DNA of 64,000 nucleotides from Dermatobacter hominis (GTDB lineage Bacteria; Actinomycetota; Acidimicrobiia; Acidimicrobiales; Microtrichaceae), in the NCBI RefSeq assembly GCF_020715685.1, contig NZ_CP085840.1, forward strand, positions 4,030,001 through 4,094,000, given 5' to 3'. Position numbers and translations under genes: made by a program. Positions 55,938 to 64,000 of this stretch are shown in pieces. The notes under the pieces are model-generated. The model did not search any database. It was not told where the DNA came from and saw nothing but the letters and a program-made list of their open reading frames with translations. Numbering within the stretch: position 1 is the first letter of the stretch; every line of letters begins with the position of its first letter.

Positions 55938-57230
55938 GTGGACGCCACGCCGAGCGCGGCCGAGCTCGACGGCGGCGCCGTCGACCTCTGCGACCTGTCG
56001 CTGTTCGAGCAGGGGTTCCCGCACGCGGTGTTCGCCCGGCTGCGCGCCGAGCGGCCCGTGTGGTGCCACCCGCCGTCGCCGCACGTCCCGGGCGACGACG
56101 GCTTCTGGGTGCTCAGCCGCTATGCCGACGTCGTGGCCGCCGCCTCGGACGGGGCGACCTTCTCGAGCCGGACCGGGCCGGGCCGCGACGGCGGCGGCAC
56201 GCTGATCGAGGACCTCCCCGAGGGCTACACCGGGGTCCTGCTCAACATGACCGACGACCCGCACCACCAGCGGTTCCGGTCCCTGCTCACGCCGGCGCTG
56301 TCGCCCCGTGCCGTCCGCGCGCTGGCCGACGACCTCCGCGACCGGTCGCGGGCCATCGTGCGCTCGGCCGTCGACCGCGGCGAGGTCGACCTGCTCGTCG
56401 ACGTCGCCGCCGAGCTCCCGCTGCAGGCCGCGGCGTCGCTGCTCGGCGTGCCGCAGGAGGACCGCCGCCTGCTGATCGAGTGGGCCGACGCCACGCTCGA
56501 CCACGACGACCGCGACCTCGGCGGCACGTCGGACCGGGCGGCGGCCGCCGCCGGCGCGATGTTCGAGTACGGCAGCGCCCTGATCGAGCGCCGTCGCGCC
56601 GATCCCGGGTCCGACCTGCTGTCGCTCGCGGTGCACGGCGAGGTGGACGACGCCGACGCGCCGGGCGGCCGCCGCCCCCTGCGCGACGACGAGGTGCAGC
56701 TGCTGTTCTCGCTCCTGGTCGCGGCCGGCACCGAGACGACCCGCAACACGATCGCGGTGGGGGTCGCCGAGCTGGCCGACCGCCCCGACGACTGGGAGGC
56801 GCTGCGCGAGGACCGCTCGCTCGTGCCCGCGGCGGTCGAGGAGATGCTGCGCCACGCATCGTCGACCCCGTACAACCGCCGGACCGCCACCCGTGACGTG
56901 CGCGTCGGCGACCAGCTGATCCGCGCCGGCGACCGGGTGACCCTGTGGTGGTCGTCGGCGAACCGCGACGAGGCGGAGTTCGCGGAACCCGACCGCTTCG
57001 ACGTCCGCCGCACGCCGAACCGCCACGTCGCGTTCGGCCACGGCTCCCACTTCTGCCTGGGGGCCCGCCTCGCCCGGCTCGAGATCGCCTCGATCGTCGA
57101 GGCGCTGCTCGACGCGTCGGCGCCGCCCGAGCGGGCCGGCCCGACGGAGTGGACCCGTTCCAACAAGCACACGGGCGTGCGCCACCTGCCCGTGCGGCTC
57201 CGACCGCTCGGGGCGCCTGTCGCGCCGTGA
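55938..57230 (+). CDS. Cytochrome P450
   Basis: GTG at 55938, preceded by GAGGGGG; product 430 aa. The I-helix oxygen-activation motif is AAGTETTRNTI, the K-helix ExxR is in VEEMLRHAS, and the heme loop FGHGSHFCLGARLARLE places the thiolate at C373. Substrate-recognition sequence such as PYNRRTATRDV and NRDEAEF is like bacterial CYP families acting on steroids, terpenes or fatty acids (CYP125/CYP124-like group), but the substrate is not assignable. No ferredoxin or reductase is adjacent. Its stop overlaps the start of the tandem TetR gene. Confidence 0.94.
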   Translation: MDATPSAAELDGGAVDLCDLSLFEQGFPHAVFARLRAERPVWCHPPSPHVPGDDGFWVLSRYADVVAAASDGATFSSRTGPGRDGGGTLIEDLPEGYTGVLLNMTDDPHHQRFRSLLTPALSPRAVRALADDLRDRSRAIVRSAVDRGEVDLLVDVAAELPLQAAASLLGVPQEDRRLLIEWADATLDHDDRDLGGTSDRAAAAAGAMFEYGSALIERRRADPGSDLLSLAVHGEVDDADAPGGRRPLRDDEVQLLFSLLVAAGTETTRNTIAVGVAELADRPDDWEALREDRSLVPAAVEEMLRHASSTPYNRRTATRDVRVGDQLIRAGDRVTLWWSSANRDEAEFAEPDRFDVRRTPNRHVAFGHGSHFCLGARLARLEIASIVEALLDASAPPERAGPTEWTRSNKHTGVRHLPVRLRPLGAPVAP

Positions 57231-58537
57231 GCCCGACCGCCGACGACGGGGCCGGGCCGCGACCCGACACGGCGAAGGGCCGGTCGGCCCGGGCCGCCAT
57301 CGTCGAAGCGGTGTGGGCGGCGCTCGACGAGGCCGACCTCGCGCAGCTCACCGGGGGGATGTCGGTCCGCCAGGTCGCCGCCGCGGCGGGCGTGTCGGCC
57401 GGTGGGGTGCAGTACCACTTCCCGACGATGCGGGACCTGGGCGCGGCGATGGTCGACTCGCTGCTGCTCGACGTCGCCGTCGAACCGATCGACGCCGCGG
57501 CCGAGGGGGCTGCGCTGCTGGCATCGGACGGGCTCGCCGCCGCCGTGCGCGCCGCGGCCCAGTTCAACTGGGACGCGCTCGAGTCGCCCGACGAGCTGGC
57601 CTACGACCGGCGGCTGCAGCGGGTGCTCGCGCTCGCCCACGGCACCGGCCCCGACGCGGTCGAGCTGCGGCGGCGGCTGCGGGACGAGTTCTGGGGCTCG
57701 TTCCGGCCCGTGTTCGAGGCGATGCTCCAGGCGATGCTGGACACCACGGACCGCCGGCTCGTCGAGCCGTTCACGGTCACCGACCTGGCACGGGTCACCG
57801 GTGCGCTGGCCGAGGGGCTCCGGGTCCAGCAGACCTGCCACGACGGCGCCATCCGCGCCGATCTGTACGCGGACGCGGTCGTCGCGATGGCGACGGCCCT
57901 CACGGTGCCGGTGAGCCGGCCGCGGTCGGTGTCGGAGGTGGCCGTCGAGCTGCACCAGGTCCGGTCGTCGGCGAGCGAGGGGGTGGTCGGCCTGGCGGCC
58001 GTGGCCCGCGCCGCCGCGCCGCTGTTCGCCGACGGGTTCGAGGACGTCGGCTTCGCGTCGATCGTGGCGGCGTCGGAGCTCGACGTCGCGCTCGAGGACG
58101 TGGTCGAGGCGTTCGGCGACCCCCGGGTCGTCGCCGCGGTCTCGTTCTCGCGCCACCTCGACGCGCTCGGCGACGCGGCGTCCCGTCGTCGCGCGGCGTC
58201 GCCCGACGTCGCGCTGGCGGACCTCGTGCTGGAGCTGGCGCGCCGCGCCCAGGCCGAGCCGTGGGTGGCGGTCGCGCTCGTGCAGGAGCGGGCCGCCGCC
58301 GCGACCCGCTCCGCCCGGGTCGACGACGGGGCCGACGTGCGCTCCCTGGTGCCGCTCGACCCCCTGGTGGCCGGGCTCCTCGCCGACGCCCGCCCCGAGC
58401 TCGGCGAGCGGGAGGCGGCGGCGGTGGCCGTGCTGGTCGTCGACACGACGTTGGCGCAGGCGGCCGCCCGCACGACCGAGGCCGTCAGCGCCCTGTCCCG
58501 GCGCGTGCTCCGCCTGGTGCCGCCGCCGGCTTCCTGA
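57227..58537 (+). CDS. Double-length TetR-type regulator
   Basis: GTG at 57227 overlaps the P450 stop by 4 bases; product 436 aa, about twice the usual TetR size. Residues about 25-70 carry a good TetR HTH (MSVRQVAAAAGVSAGGVQYHF, then TMRDLGAAM), followed by an ordinary ligand domain to about residue 225. Residues about 250-300 look like a second, worn TetR DNA-binding domain (GLAAVARAAAPLFADGFEDVGFASIVAAS in outline), with the recognition helix region changed to ELDVALEDVVEAF and no aromatic YxHF. A second all-helical domain follows. I read it as a tandem TetR fusion, probably regulating the P450. Confidence 0.82.
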   Translation: MSPTADDGAGPRPDTAKGRSARAAIVEAVWAALDEADLAQLTGGMSVRQVAAAAGVSAGGVQYHFPTMRDLGAAMVDSLLLDVAVEPIDAAAEGAALLASDGLAAAVRAAAQFNWDALESPDELAYDRRLQRVLALAHGTGPDAVELRRRLRDEFWGSFRPVFEAMLQAMLDTTDRRLVEPFTVTDLARVTGALAEGLRVQQTCHDGAIRADLYADAVVAMATALTVPVSRPRSVSEVAVELHQVRSSASEGVVGLAAVARAAAPLFADGFEDVGFASIVAASELDVALEDVVEAFGDPRVVAAVSFSRHLDALGDAASRRRAASPDVALADLVLELARRAQAEPWVAVALVQERAAAATRSARVDDGADVRSLVPLDPLVAGLLADARPELGEREAAAVAVLVVDTTLAQAAARTTEAVSALSRRVLRLVPPPAS

Positions 58538-58963
58538 GGATCCCGTACATCCGCGCGGGAAATGGCCGGCACGCGTCCCGCCGGTCGGCCCCGGACGGGC
58601 CTCGGCCGTTGTCGGCGGGCGACGGCTGGGGGACCATCACGTCCTCGCGCCGGGTCCGGCGAGGCCCCATCCGCCGGACCCGGCGCGCGCCGATCGGTTG
58701 CGGCCCCATGGGCCCGGAGCGCCGGATCGGGCCGCCCCGTGCCGGTCGAGGGTGGCTCCCGCCTGCCCATGGGCCGTTCGGACCATCGTGGTCCCCGGGC
58801 ACGTCTGCCCAGATCGTTCGCGGGACCTCCGTCGTTACATTGGACGCACGCTCCGCGCCGACACCCGACCGCCTCGTGCGACCGGTCGGCGGGAGCCTGC
58901 TGGGGCGACGGGTGCACCGTCTCGTCGACCCTCCACGTGGCAGCGAGGACCGGGACGACCAGG
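58538..58963. other. 426-base non-coding leader region with strong hairpins
   Basis: No credible gene lies here; the frame continuing upstream of the sugar transferase is not protein-like. A perfect 16-bp inverted repeat with a 10-base loop occurs at 58646-58687, and a 6-bp stem with a TCG loop at 58780-58794. TACATT (58836-58841) is a possible -10 box with no good -35. The first hairpin may terminate the TetR transcript. The rest could be a structured 5' leader, but I match it to no known riboswitch. Confidence 0.5.
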
Positions 58964-60520
58964 GTGGCCATCATCAACTCGGAGACGAACCCGCCGGAGG
59001 ACGCAACCGCGGACCTCCGCCGTGCCGTCTCCGGCGGCCGCGCCACCGTCACCGAGCTGCCGGCGCGGACGGCGGCCCGCCCGGTGCCCGCCGGCCACGA
59101 GCGCGGCCCGGTGCTGTCGCACCTCTCCCTCCGCATGGTGCTGCTCAAGGCGGGCGTGGTCGCGGCGGACGTCGTCACGATCCTCGCCGCCTACACGATC
59201 ACGACCCTGGTCGTCGGCAGCTGGGCGGGCTGGACGACGTCGGAGGTCGACGACCACCTGCGCATCGCCGCGCTCACCCTGCCGGTCTGGCCGATCCTGT
59301 TCGCCCGACAGCAGATGTACGCCGCGCGGTTCCTCACCCGCCTGATGGACGAGCTGCGCCGGGTGGTGCACGTGGTCGTCGTCGGCACCGTGGCGCTGGT
59401 GCTCGTCGGCTGGCTCGCCGGCACCGAGCTCGCCCACGGGTGGGTCGCGGCGTTCCTCGTCGTGGCGCTGGCCTGCGTGACGCTCGAGCGGTTCCTGGTC
59501 CGGCGCTGGTTCGTGCACCGCCGTCGCTCGGGCCGGTCGCTCCGCGACGTCGTGATCATCGGGACCAACGCCGAGGCGCTCGACCTCGCGCTGGCGCTCG
59601 AGAACCCGGCGCTCGGCTACCGGCTCGTCGGCTACGTCTCCACCGATCCGACCGCCACGGGCTCGATCGACGGCCTCCCGGTCCTGGCCGGCACGGCCGA
59701 CACCGTCGCCTTCGCCCACTCGCTCGACGCCCAGGGCGTGATCCTGGCCACGACCAGCCTCGAGGTCGGCCTGTCGAACCGCCTGCTCCGCGGGCTGCTC
59801 GACGGCGGCCTCCACGTCGAGATGACCTCCGGCCTGCGCGACGTCACGCCCGAGCGCATGACCGTGCGCCCGCTCGGACGCCACCCCGTCGTGTACCTCG
59901 AGCCGGCCCGCCGCTTCGGCTGGCGCGCCGTGGCCAAGCGCATCTTCGACACGGCCCTGTCGACGGTGGCGCTGGTCCTGACGGCGCCGCTGCTCCTGGT
60001 CGCGGCGATCGCGATCAAGGTCACGTCGCCGGGCCCGGTGCTGTTCCGCCAGGTGCGCGTCGGTCGCGACGGCGAGCCGTTCTTCGTGCTCAAGCTCAGG
60101 ACGATGGTCGTCGACGCGGAGGAGCGCCTCGCCGAGCTGCTCGAGCAGAACGAGTCCGACGGCCCGCTGTTCAAGATGCGCCACGACCCGCGCATCACCC
60201 GGGTCGGCCGCGTCCTGCGCAAGCTCTCGATCGACGAGCTACCGCAGCTGTGGAACGTCGTCCGCGGCGACATGAGCCTCATCGGGCCCCGGCCGGCGCT
60301 GCCCCGCGAGGTGGCCGAGTGGGGCCAGGAGCTGCACGAGCGGCTGCGGGTCCGGCCGGGCATCACCGGCATGTGGCAGGTGAGCGGCCGCAGCGACTCC
60401 GGGTTCGAGGAGTACCAGCGGCTCGACCTGTTCTACGTCGACAACTGGTCGATCCTGATCGACCTCGGCATCCTCATCCGCACGGTGCCGGCGGTCCTCA
60501 CCGCTCGCGGCGCCAGCTGA
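58964..60520 (+). CDS. Exopolysaccharide sugar transferase (polyprenyl glycosylphosphotransferase)
   Basis: Start uncertain; GTG at 58964 is used (518 aa), GTG 58937 is possible. Four or five N-terminal helices and a CoA_binding_3-type Rossmann segment (DVVIIGTNAEALDLALALE, YVSTDP) are followed by the conserved bacterial sugar-transferase domain: KRIFDTALSTVALVLTAPLLL membrane re-entrant helix, SPGPVLFRQVRVGRDGEPFFVLKLRTM, DPRITRVGRVLRKLSIDELPQLWNV, MSLIGPRPALP and RPGITGMWQVSGRS. These enzymes move a sugar-1-phosphate to undecaprenyl phosphate, starting capsule or exopolysaccharide repeat units. No glycosyltransferase cluster follows in this window. Confidence 0.92.
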   Translation: MAIINSETNPPEDATADLRRAVSGGRATVTELPARTAARPVPAGHERGPVLSHLSLRMVLLKAGVVAADVVTILAAYTITTLVVGSWAGWTTSEVDDHLRIAALTLPVWPILFARQQMYAARFLTRLMDELRRVVHVVVVGTVALVLVGWLAGTELAHGWVAAFLVVALACVTLERFLVRRWFVHRRRSGRSLRDVVIIGTNAEALDLALALENPALGYRLVGYVSTDPTATGSIDGLPVLAGTADTVAFAHSLDAQGVILATTSLEVGLSNRLLRGLLDGGLHVEMTSGLRDVTPERMTVRPLGRHPVVYLEPARRFGWRAVAKRIFDTALSTVALVLTAPLLLVAAIAIKVTSPGPVLFRQVRVGRDGEPFFVLKLRTMVVDAEERLAELLEQNESDGPLFKMRHDPRITRVGRVLRKLSIDELPQLWNVVRGDMSLIGPRPALPREVAEWGQELHERLRVRPGITGMWQVSGRSDSGFEEYQRLDLFYVDNWSILIDLGILIRTVPAVLTARGAS

Positions 60521-60535
60521 GCGCGCCGCCCACGG

Positions 60536-62245
60536 TCAGACCATCGATGCGGCGCCACCGCCGCCCGAGGGGGGCGTGAAGGCGACCATGAACCCGTCGG
60601 TGCCGCCGCCCGGGGGCGTCGTGGCGAGCTGGCCGGTGGTCGATCCCGACACGACGAGCAGGCCCGACTCGGTCCGGGTCATGCCGGTCACGACCTCGTC
60701 GCCGGGCGAGCCGAACTGCGCCACCCAGCGCAGCGTGCCGGTCTCGACGTCGATGGCGGCGAGGAAGCCGTCCTGGCCGCCGCCTGTCGGCGGAGCCGTC
60801 GTCGTCGGGGCGGTCGTCGTCGGGCCGGTGGTCGTCGGGCCGGTGGTCGTCGGGCCGGTGGTGGACGGGCCCTCGCCCGGCGCCTGGTCCGCCGGCGGCG
60901 TCGGCGTGAGCGCGATGCGCTGGCCGCCCACGATCTCGGCCGCGGCGGTGCCCGTCACGTAGACCGTCGAGCCGTCGACGACGACGCCGGTCGCCTCGTC
61001 GTCGGCGGTGGAGCCGAGCTGCACGGACCAGAGCTGCCGGCCGGACGCGTCGAACGCGGCGACCATCGCGTCGTCGCCGCCCAGGTTCGCGGCCGTGCCG
61101 ACCGCGCCGTCGGTGCGGCCGGCGGCCACGAAGACCTCGGTGCCGCGGCGGGGATCCCCGCCGCGCCCGACGGCCCGTGCCGCGTCGTCGCCGGCCGAGC
61201 CGAACTGGGTCAGCCACCGCAGGTTCCCGTTCGGGTCCATCCGGGCGACCCAGCCGTCCTCACCGCCGATCGTGCCGCCGACGTCGCCGTCGGTGCGGCC
61301 CTCGGTCGACCCGGCGACGATGGCGTCGCCGTCGTCGCTCGTCGTCACCGCATCGGCGCGGTCCGACGAGGTGGTGCCGAACTGGCGCGCCCAGCGCACG
61401 ATGCCCGATGCGTCGAGCCGCGCCACCAGCGCGTCGCCGTCGCCGAGGTACCCGCCGGTCGGGTCCTTGGCCCCGGGGAAGAGGCCGACCGCCCGGCCGA
61501 CGGCGTACGCCGCGTCGTCGAGCGAGCCGCTGCCCGAGCCGTCCTCGGTCGCGTGCACCGCCACCCCGACGAAGGCGTCGTCCATGTCGCTGCCGACCGG
61601 CTGCGCGGGGCCGAGCACGCCGTCCGATCCGACCGGGGCGCACCAGGCGTCGGTCCCCGACGTGGCGCCGTCGCCCTCTCCGAGGCGGCCGGCCGCGGCG
61701 GGCGTCGCCCCGCACGCCAAGGACAGGCTCGTCCCGGCGCGGTCGTCGCTCCCACCGGTGCCGCCGCTCCCACCGGTGCCGCCGTCGCCCGGGCGGCTCC
61801 CGCCGCTGCCGATGCCGTCGGCCGAGGCGGTGCGCTCCTGCGGCGACTGGACGGTCGCGGCGGGCAGCCCGTCGGCCGCCGCCACCACGTCGACCAGCGC
61901 CGCGGTCGCGCCCGACGCCGGCGGCGTGCGCCCGGCGGGGTCGCCGGCCGGCGGCAGGCCCGTGGTCGACCCGACGCCGAGCACGAGGTCGTCGCGGCCC
62001 GCGACCGCACGGATCACGTCGTCGCCGGCGCCGCCGACCTGGCGCACCCACGCGACCGGGAGCGGGCGGTCGCTGCCCTCGGGCGGAGCCGTCGTCGTGG
62101 GATCGGTCGTGGTCGTCGGCGCGGTGGTGGTCGTGGTGGTGCCCGCCGTGTCGTCGTCGCCCGAGCAGCCGACCAGGACGAGCCCCGCCAGCGCGAGGAG
62201 CACGGGGAGGAAGCGCGTCGATGCGGGTCGTCGGTGCGGGACCAT
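60536..62245 (-). CDS. Beta-propeller (SBBP-like) lipoprotein
   Basis: ATG at 62245; product 569 aa. The signal ends in lipobox LVGC and is followed by a Thr/Pro linker (TTTTTTAPTTTTDP). The mature protein contains repeats of the form G..DGWVARMD..G.LRWLTQFGS.GDD.A.AV (also ALVARLDASGIVRWARQFGT, MVAAFDASGRQLWSVQLGS, FLAAIDVETGTLRWVAQFGS), the SBBP beta-propeller pattern found in secreted proteins. A second Thr-rich segment (TTGPTTTGPTTTGP) splits two repeats. It is an extracellular protein of unknown ligand, convergent with the sugar transferase gene. Confidence 0.83.
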   Translation of the reverse strand: MVPHRRPASTRFLPVLLALAGLVLVGCSGDDDTAGTTTTTTAPTTTTDPTTTAPPEGSDRPLPVAWVRQVGGAGDDVIRAVAGRDDLVLGVGSTTGLPPAGDPAGRTPPASGATAALVDVVAAADGLPAATVQSPQERTASADGIGSGGSRPGDGGTGGSGGTGGSDDRAGTSLSLACGATPAAAGRLGEGDGATSGTDAWCAPVGSDGVLGPAQPVGSDMDDAFVGVAVHATEDGSGSGSLDDAAYAVGRAVGLFPGAKDPTGGYLGDGDALVARLDASGIVRWARQFGTTSSDRADAVTTSDDGDAIVAGSTEGRTDGDVGGTIGGEDGWVARMDPNGNLRWLTQFGSAGDDAARAVGRGGDPRRGTEVFVAAGRTDGAVGTAANLGGDDAMVAAFDASGRQLWSVQLGSTADDEATGVVVDGSTVYVTGTAAAEIVGGQRIALTPTPPADQAPGEGPSTTGPTTTGPTTTGPTTTAPTTTAPPTGGGQDGFLAAIDVETGTLRWVAQFGSPGDEVVTGMTRTESGLLVVSGSTTGQLATTPPGGGTDGFMVAFTPPSGGGGAASMV

Positions 62246-62335
62246 GGGTGCAGTATCACCGGTCGACGACCCGGACCGGCGTCACGGTCGGCGGGTGCCC
62301 GCACCCGCCTCAGGCGGCTCAGTACGCTCCCGGCG

Positions 62336-63265
62336 GTGCCGAGCCCAGTCCCCCCAACTCTGCGCCCCCGCTCGGGCCCGCGCCTCGCCGCCCTCGCGGC
62401 GGTCGTGGCCCTGGCGGCGCTCGCGGCGGCGTGCAGCTCGTCGGTCGACATCGGGGTGGAGGGCGTGGACGCCCGGTGGATCGACGTGAAGGGCCCCGGC
62501 GACCGGCAGGCCCTGCTCGTCACCGCCGAGGCGGTGGCCGACGACGGCGACGACACCCCCGAGCCGGCCCCGCCGCTCGTCGTGGTGCTCCACGGGCTCG
62601 GGCAGGACGCCGAGCACATGGCGACCATCGGCGGGTGGGCGCAGCTCGCCCGCGACCGGGGGACGGTCGTGGTGTTCGGGGAGGGCTCGGAGCACAGCTG
62701 GGACGCGGGGACGTGCTGCGGCGAGGCGGCCGCCCGGGAGGTCGACGACGTCGCGTACCTGGACCGGCTCATCGACCAGGTCGTCGACAGCACGGGCGCC
62801 GATCGCGACGCCGTCCGCATGGTCGGCTTCTCCAACGGCGGCATGATGACGTACCGGTACCTCTGCGAGGGCGAGGTCCGGCTGGCGGCCGCGGCGTCCA
62901 TCGCGGGCACCGACGTCGACGGCTGCACGCCGACGCGGCCCACGACCTTCATCCAGATCTCCGGCTCGGCCGACACGATCGTGCCGCTCTACGACACCCC
63001 CTCCGCCGCGCCGGAGCTGGGGCCGCTCGAACCGGTGAGCGAGTCGATCCGCGGCGTCGCAAACGCGTTCGGCTGCCCGACCCCGCGCCTCGGCCGGACG
63101 GGCCCCGTCACCACCACGCTGTGGGCTCCGTGCGCCGAGGGCGTCACGGTCCGCTTCGACGTCGTCGCGGGGATGCCGCACGCCTACCCGATCGTCGACG
63201 GCTACCAGGGCACCGACCAGATCCTCCAGCTGTGGGGCCTGGGGGCGCCGGCACCGGGCGGCTGA
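62336..63265 (+). CDS. Esterase lipoprotein, PHB depolymerase/feruloyl esterase family (LpqC-like)
   Basis: GTG at 62336; product 309 aa. Lipobox LAAAC follows a short signal. The alpha/beta-hydrolase fold shows LVVVLHGLGQDAEHM (oxyanion loop), the nucleophile S166 in VGFSNGGMMTYRY, D213 in SGSADTIVP and H282 in GMPHAYP, a full triad in the LpqC/PHB depolymerase arrangement. Cysteines in GTCCGEAA, YLCEG and VDGCTP may form disulfides. It is probably anchored outside the membrane and hydrolyses polyester or aromatic ester substrates. Confidence 0.9.
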   Translation: MPSPVPPTLRPRSGPRLAALAAVVALAALAAACSSSVDIGVEGVDARWIDVKGPGDRQALLVTAEAVADDGDDTPEPAPPLVVVLHGLGQDAEHMATIGGWAQLARDRGTVVVFGEGSEHSWDAGTCCGEAAAREVDDVAYLDRLIDQVVDSTGADRDAVRMVGFSNGGMMTYRYLCEGEVRLAAAASIAGTDVDGCTPTRPTTFIQISGSADTIVPLYDTPSAAPELGPLEPVSESIRGVANAFGCPTPRLGRTGPVTTTLWAPCAEGVTVRFDVVAGMPHAYPIVDGYQGTDQILQLWGLGAPAPGG

Positions 63266-63321
63266 GCCCGCCCTCGGGACCCGTGGATCCGGCGCGAATT
63301 CCCGTCCCGACTCGCGTCGGT

Positions 63322-63342
63322 CCTGCCACGGGCTGTGGCAGG
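63322..63342 (+). promoter_or_regulatory. Perfect 8-bp inverted repeat just before the GYF_2 gene
   Basis: CCTGCCAC (63322-63329) and GTGGCAGG (63335-63342) form a perfect stem with a 5-base loop, 8 bases before the ATG at 63351. It occupies the ribosome-binding region, so it could be an operator, an mRNA structure limiting initiation, or the terminator of the esterase gene. Confidence 0.45.
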
Positions 63343-63350
63343 CTGACCGG

Positions 63351-64000
63351 ATGAGCGATCTCCCGCCCCTCGACCAGCCGCAGGCCTACGTCGTCGTCGG
63401 ACCGAACGACCAGCGCGGGCCGTACACGTTGGACCTGCTGATCGGCGAGGTCGTCGCCGGCCGGCTGCACGACGCCACCCCGGTCTGGTGGCCCGGGCTC
63501 GCCGAGTGGACCACGATGAGCGGCCACCCCGGCGTCGCCGCCGAGCTGGCCCGCCGACGCGGCGGCTACGCGGCGCCGGCCGCCCCCGCCGCTCCGCCCG
63601 CCCCGGCCCCCGGGCAGTACGAGCAGACGACCGGCTACGAGTCGTACCAGCCGCAGCAGCCCCAGCCGCAGTCCTACGAGGCCGGCCAGTACGAGACGAC
63701 CTCGTACGGCGCGGGCGAGGCCGTCCAGTCCGCCCCCGGCCAGGACTACTCCTACGACACCGGCGTGCAGGCGCCGGTCACGGCCGACCAGTCGCCGGCG
63801 CCCGAGGCCGTCGCCCCGGTCAGCCCCCAGGTGCAGCCCGTCGAGGCACCGGCCGACGTCGCGGAGATCGTCAACGAGGTCCCCGACGGCTCGTCCGCGA
63901 CGGGCACCCAGGTCCCGGCCGGGTGGACCGTGACCGACACGTCCACGCCCGTCGGCGCCGCCCCGGTCGTCGACCCCCAGGCCGACATCGTCGAGGCCGA
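63351..64000 (+). CDS. GYF_2-domain protein (3'-truncated by window edge)
   Basis: An ATG at 63351 opens a frame that runs to the right edge without a stop; 216 residues are visible. Residues about 10-60 match the GYF_2 (DUF4339) domain: YVVVGPNDQRGPYTLDLLI, then VWWPGLAEWTTM, including the GP...G.Y and W..GL.EW signatures. This domain usually binds peptides or precedes membrane parts in bacterial proteins. The following 150 residues are a Pro/Gln/Tyr/Ala-rich low-complexity linker (QPQQPQPQSYEAGQYE). The functional C-terminal part is outside the window, so no role can be given. Confidence 0.85.
   Translation, partial: MSDLPPLDQPQAYVVVGPNDQRGPYTLDLLIGEVVAGRLHDATPVWWPGLAEWTTMSGHPGVAAELARRRGGYAAPAAPAAPPAPAPGQYEQTTGYESYQPQQPQPQSYEAGQYETTSYGAGEAVQSAPGQDYSYDTGVQAPVTADQSPAPEAVAPVSPQVQPVEAPADVAEIVNEVPDGSSATGTQVPAGWTVTDTSTPVGAAPVVDPQADIVEA

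Noticed and set aside
58562-58963. Upstream extension of the sugar transferase frame
   Set aside because: The translated stretch is Arg/Pro/Gly-rich without family similarity and crosses a perfect 16-bp hairpin; it is better explained as a non-coding leader.

Overview
The window is about 64 kb of very high-GC (roughly 72-74 percent by eye) bacterial chromosome. Many genes use GTG starts, and many neighbours overlap by 4 bases (ATGA or GTGA). Gene content points to a high-GC actinomycete: a LysX-like lysyl-phosphatidylglycerol synthase, a long-form LeuA behind a leucine leader peptide, MMPL, P450 and TetR genes, alpha-methylacyl-CoA racemase and crotonase genes. Acidimicrobiia is my best guess, but that placement is inference. 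I saw no rRNA, tRNA, CRISPR array, prophage or transposase; this is chromosomal backbone plus lineage-specific surface and metabolic genes.

Layout. 1-7.8 kb: three exported repeat proteins (PKD plus Gly-rich, PKD, RCC1). 7.9-8.3 kb: two tandem-repeat arrays (60 bp x4, 24 bp x6). 8.3-11.8 kb: a minus-strand overlapping operon (2-oxoglutarate/Fe oxygenase, TetR, class V PLP enzyme, flavin reductase-like). 12-13.8 kb: a Thr-rich secreted paralogue of the PKD protein. 13.8-21.4 kb: Mcr racemase, EthD-like protein, ArgJ, SDR, then an amidase/GNAT/enolase-superfamily operon resembling D-to-L amino acid conversion through N-acyl intermediates. 21.5-27.5 kb: Maf, Dus, DyP peroxidase, leuA with a complete attenuator, and a diiron protein; this block is flanked by an inverted pair of a 52-bp element. 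27.6-36.7 kb: CBS protein, NagZ-like lipoprotein, DUF2254 protein, a LysX-like fusion with inverted domain order, DoxX-like protein, EAL phosphodiesterase. 36.7-45.5 kb: FAD-linked oxidase, DapB-like reductase, sulfatase, sarcosine oxidase-like enzyme, two exported unknowns, crotonase. 45.6-52.7 kb: CopC-CopD fusion and partner, ATP-grasp protein, BioB, DUF2207 and LemA. 52.7-58.5 kb: TetR/MMPL divergon with a six-copy 14-bp operator-like array, then P450 overlapping a double-length TetR. 58.5-64 kb: EPS sugar transferase, beta-propeller lipoprotein, LpqC-type esterase and a GYF_2-domain protein cut by the right edge.

Most notable: the 14-bp periodic array between tetR and mmpL; the leuA leader with promoter, Leu4 peptide and terminator; the 52-bp inverted repeat pair at two convergent junctions; the permuted LysX-like protein; two secreted proteins that share end modules but differ in the central spacer; and 24-bp repeats that copy a gene's own stop codon region. 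Function calls rest on motif reading, with no database search.
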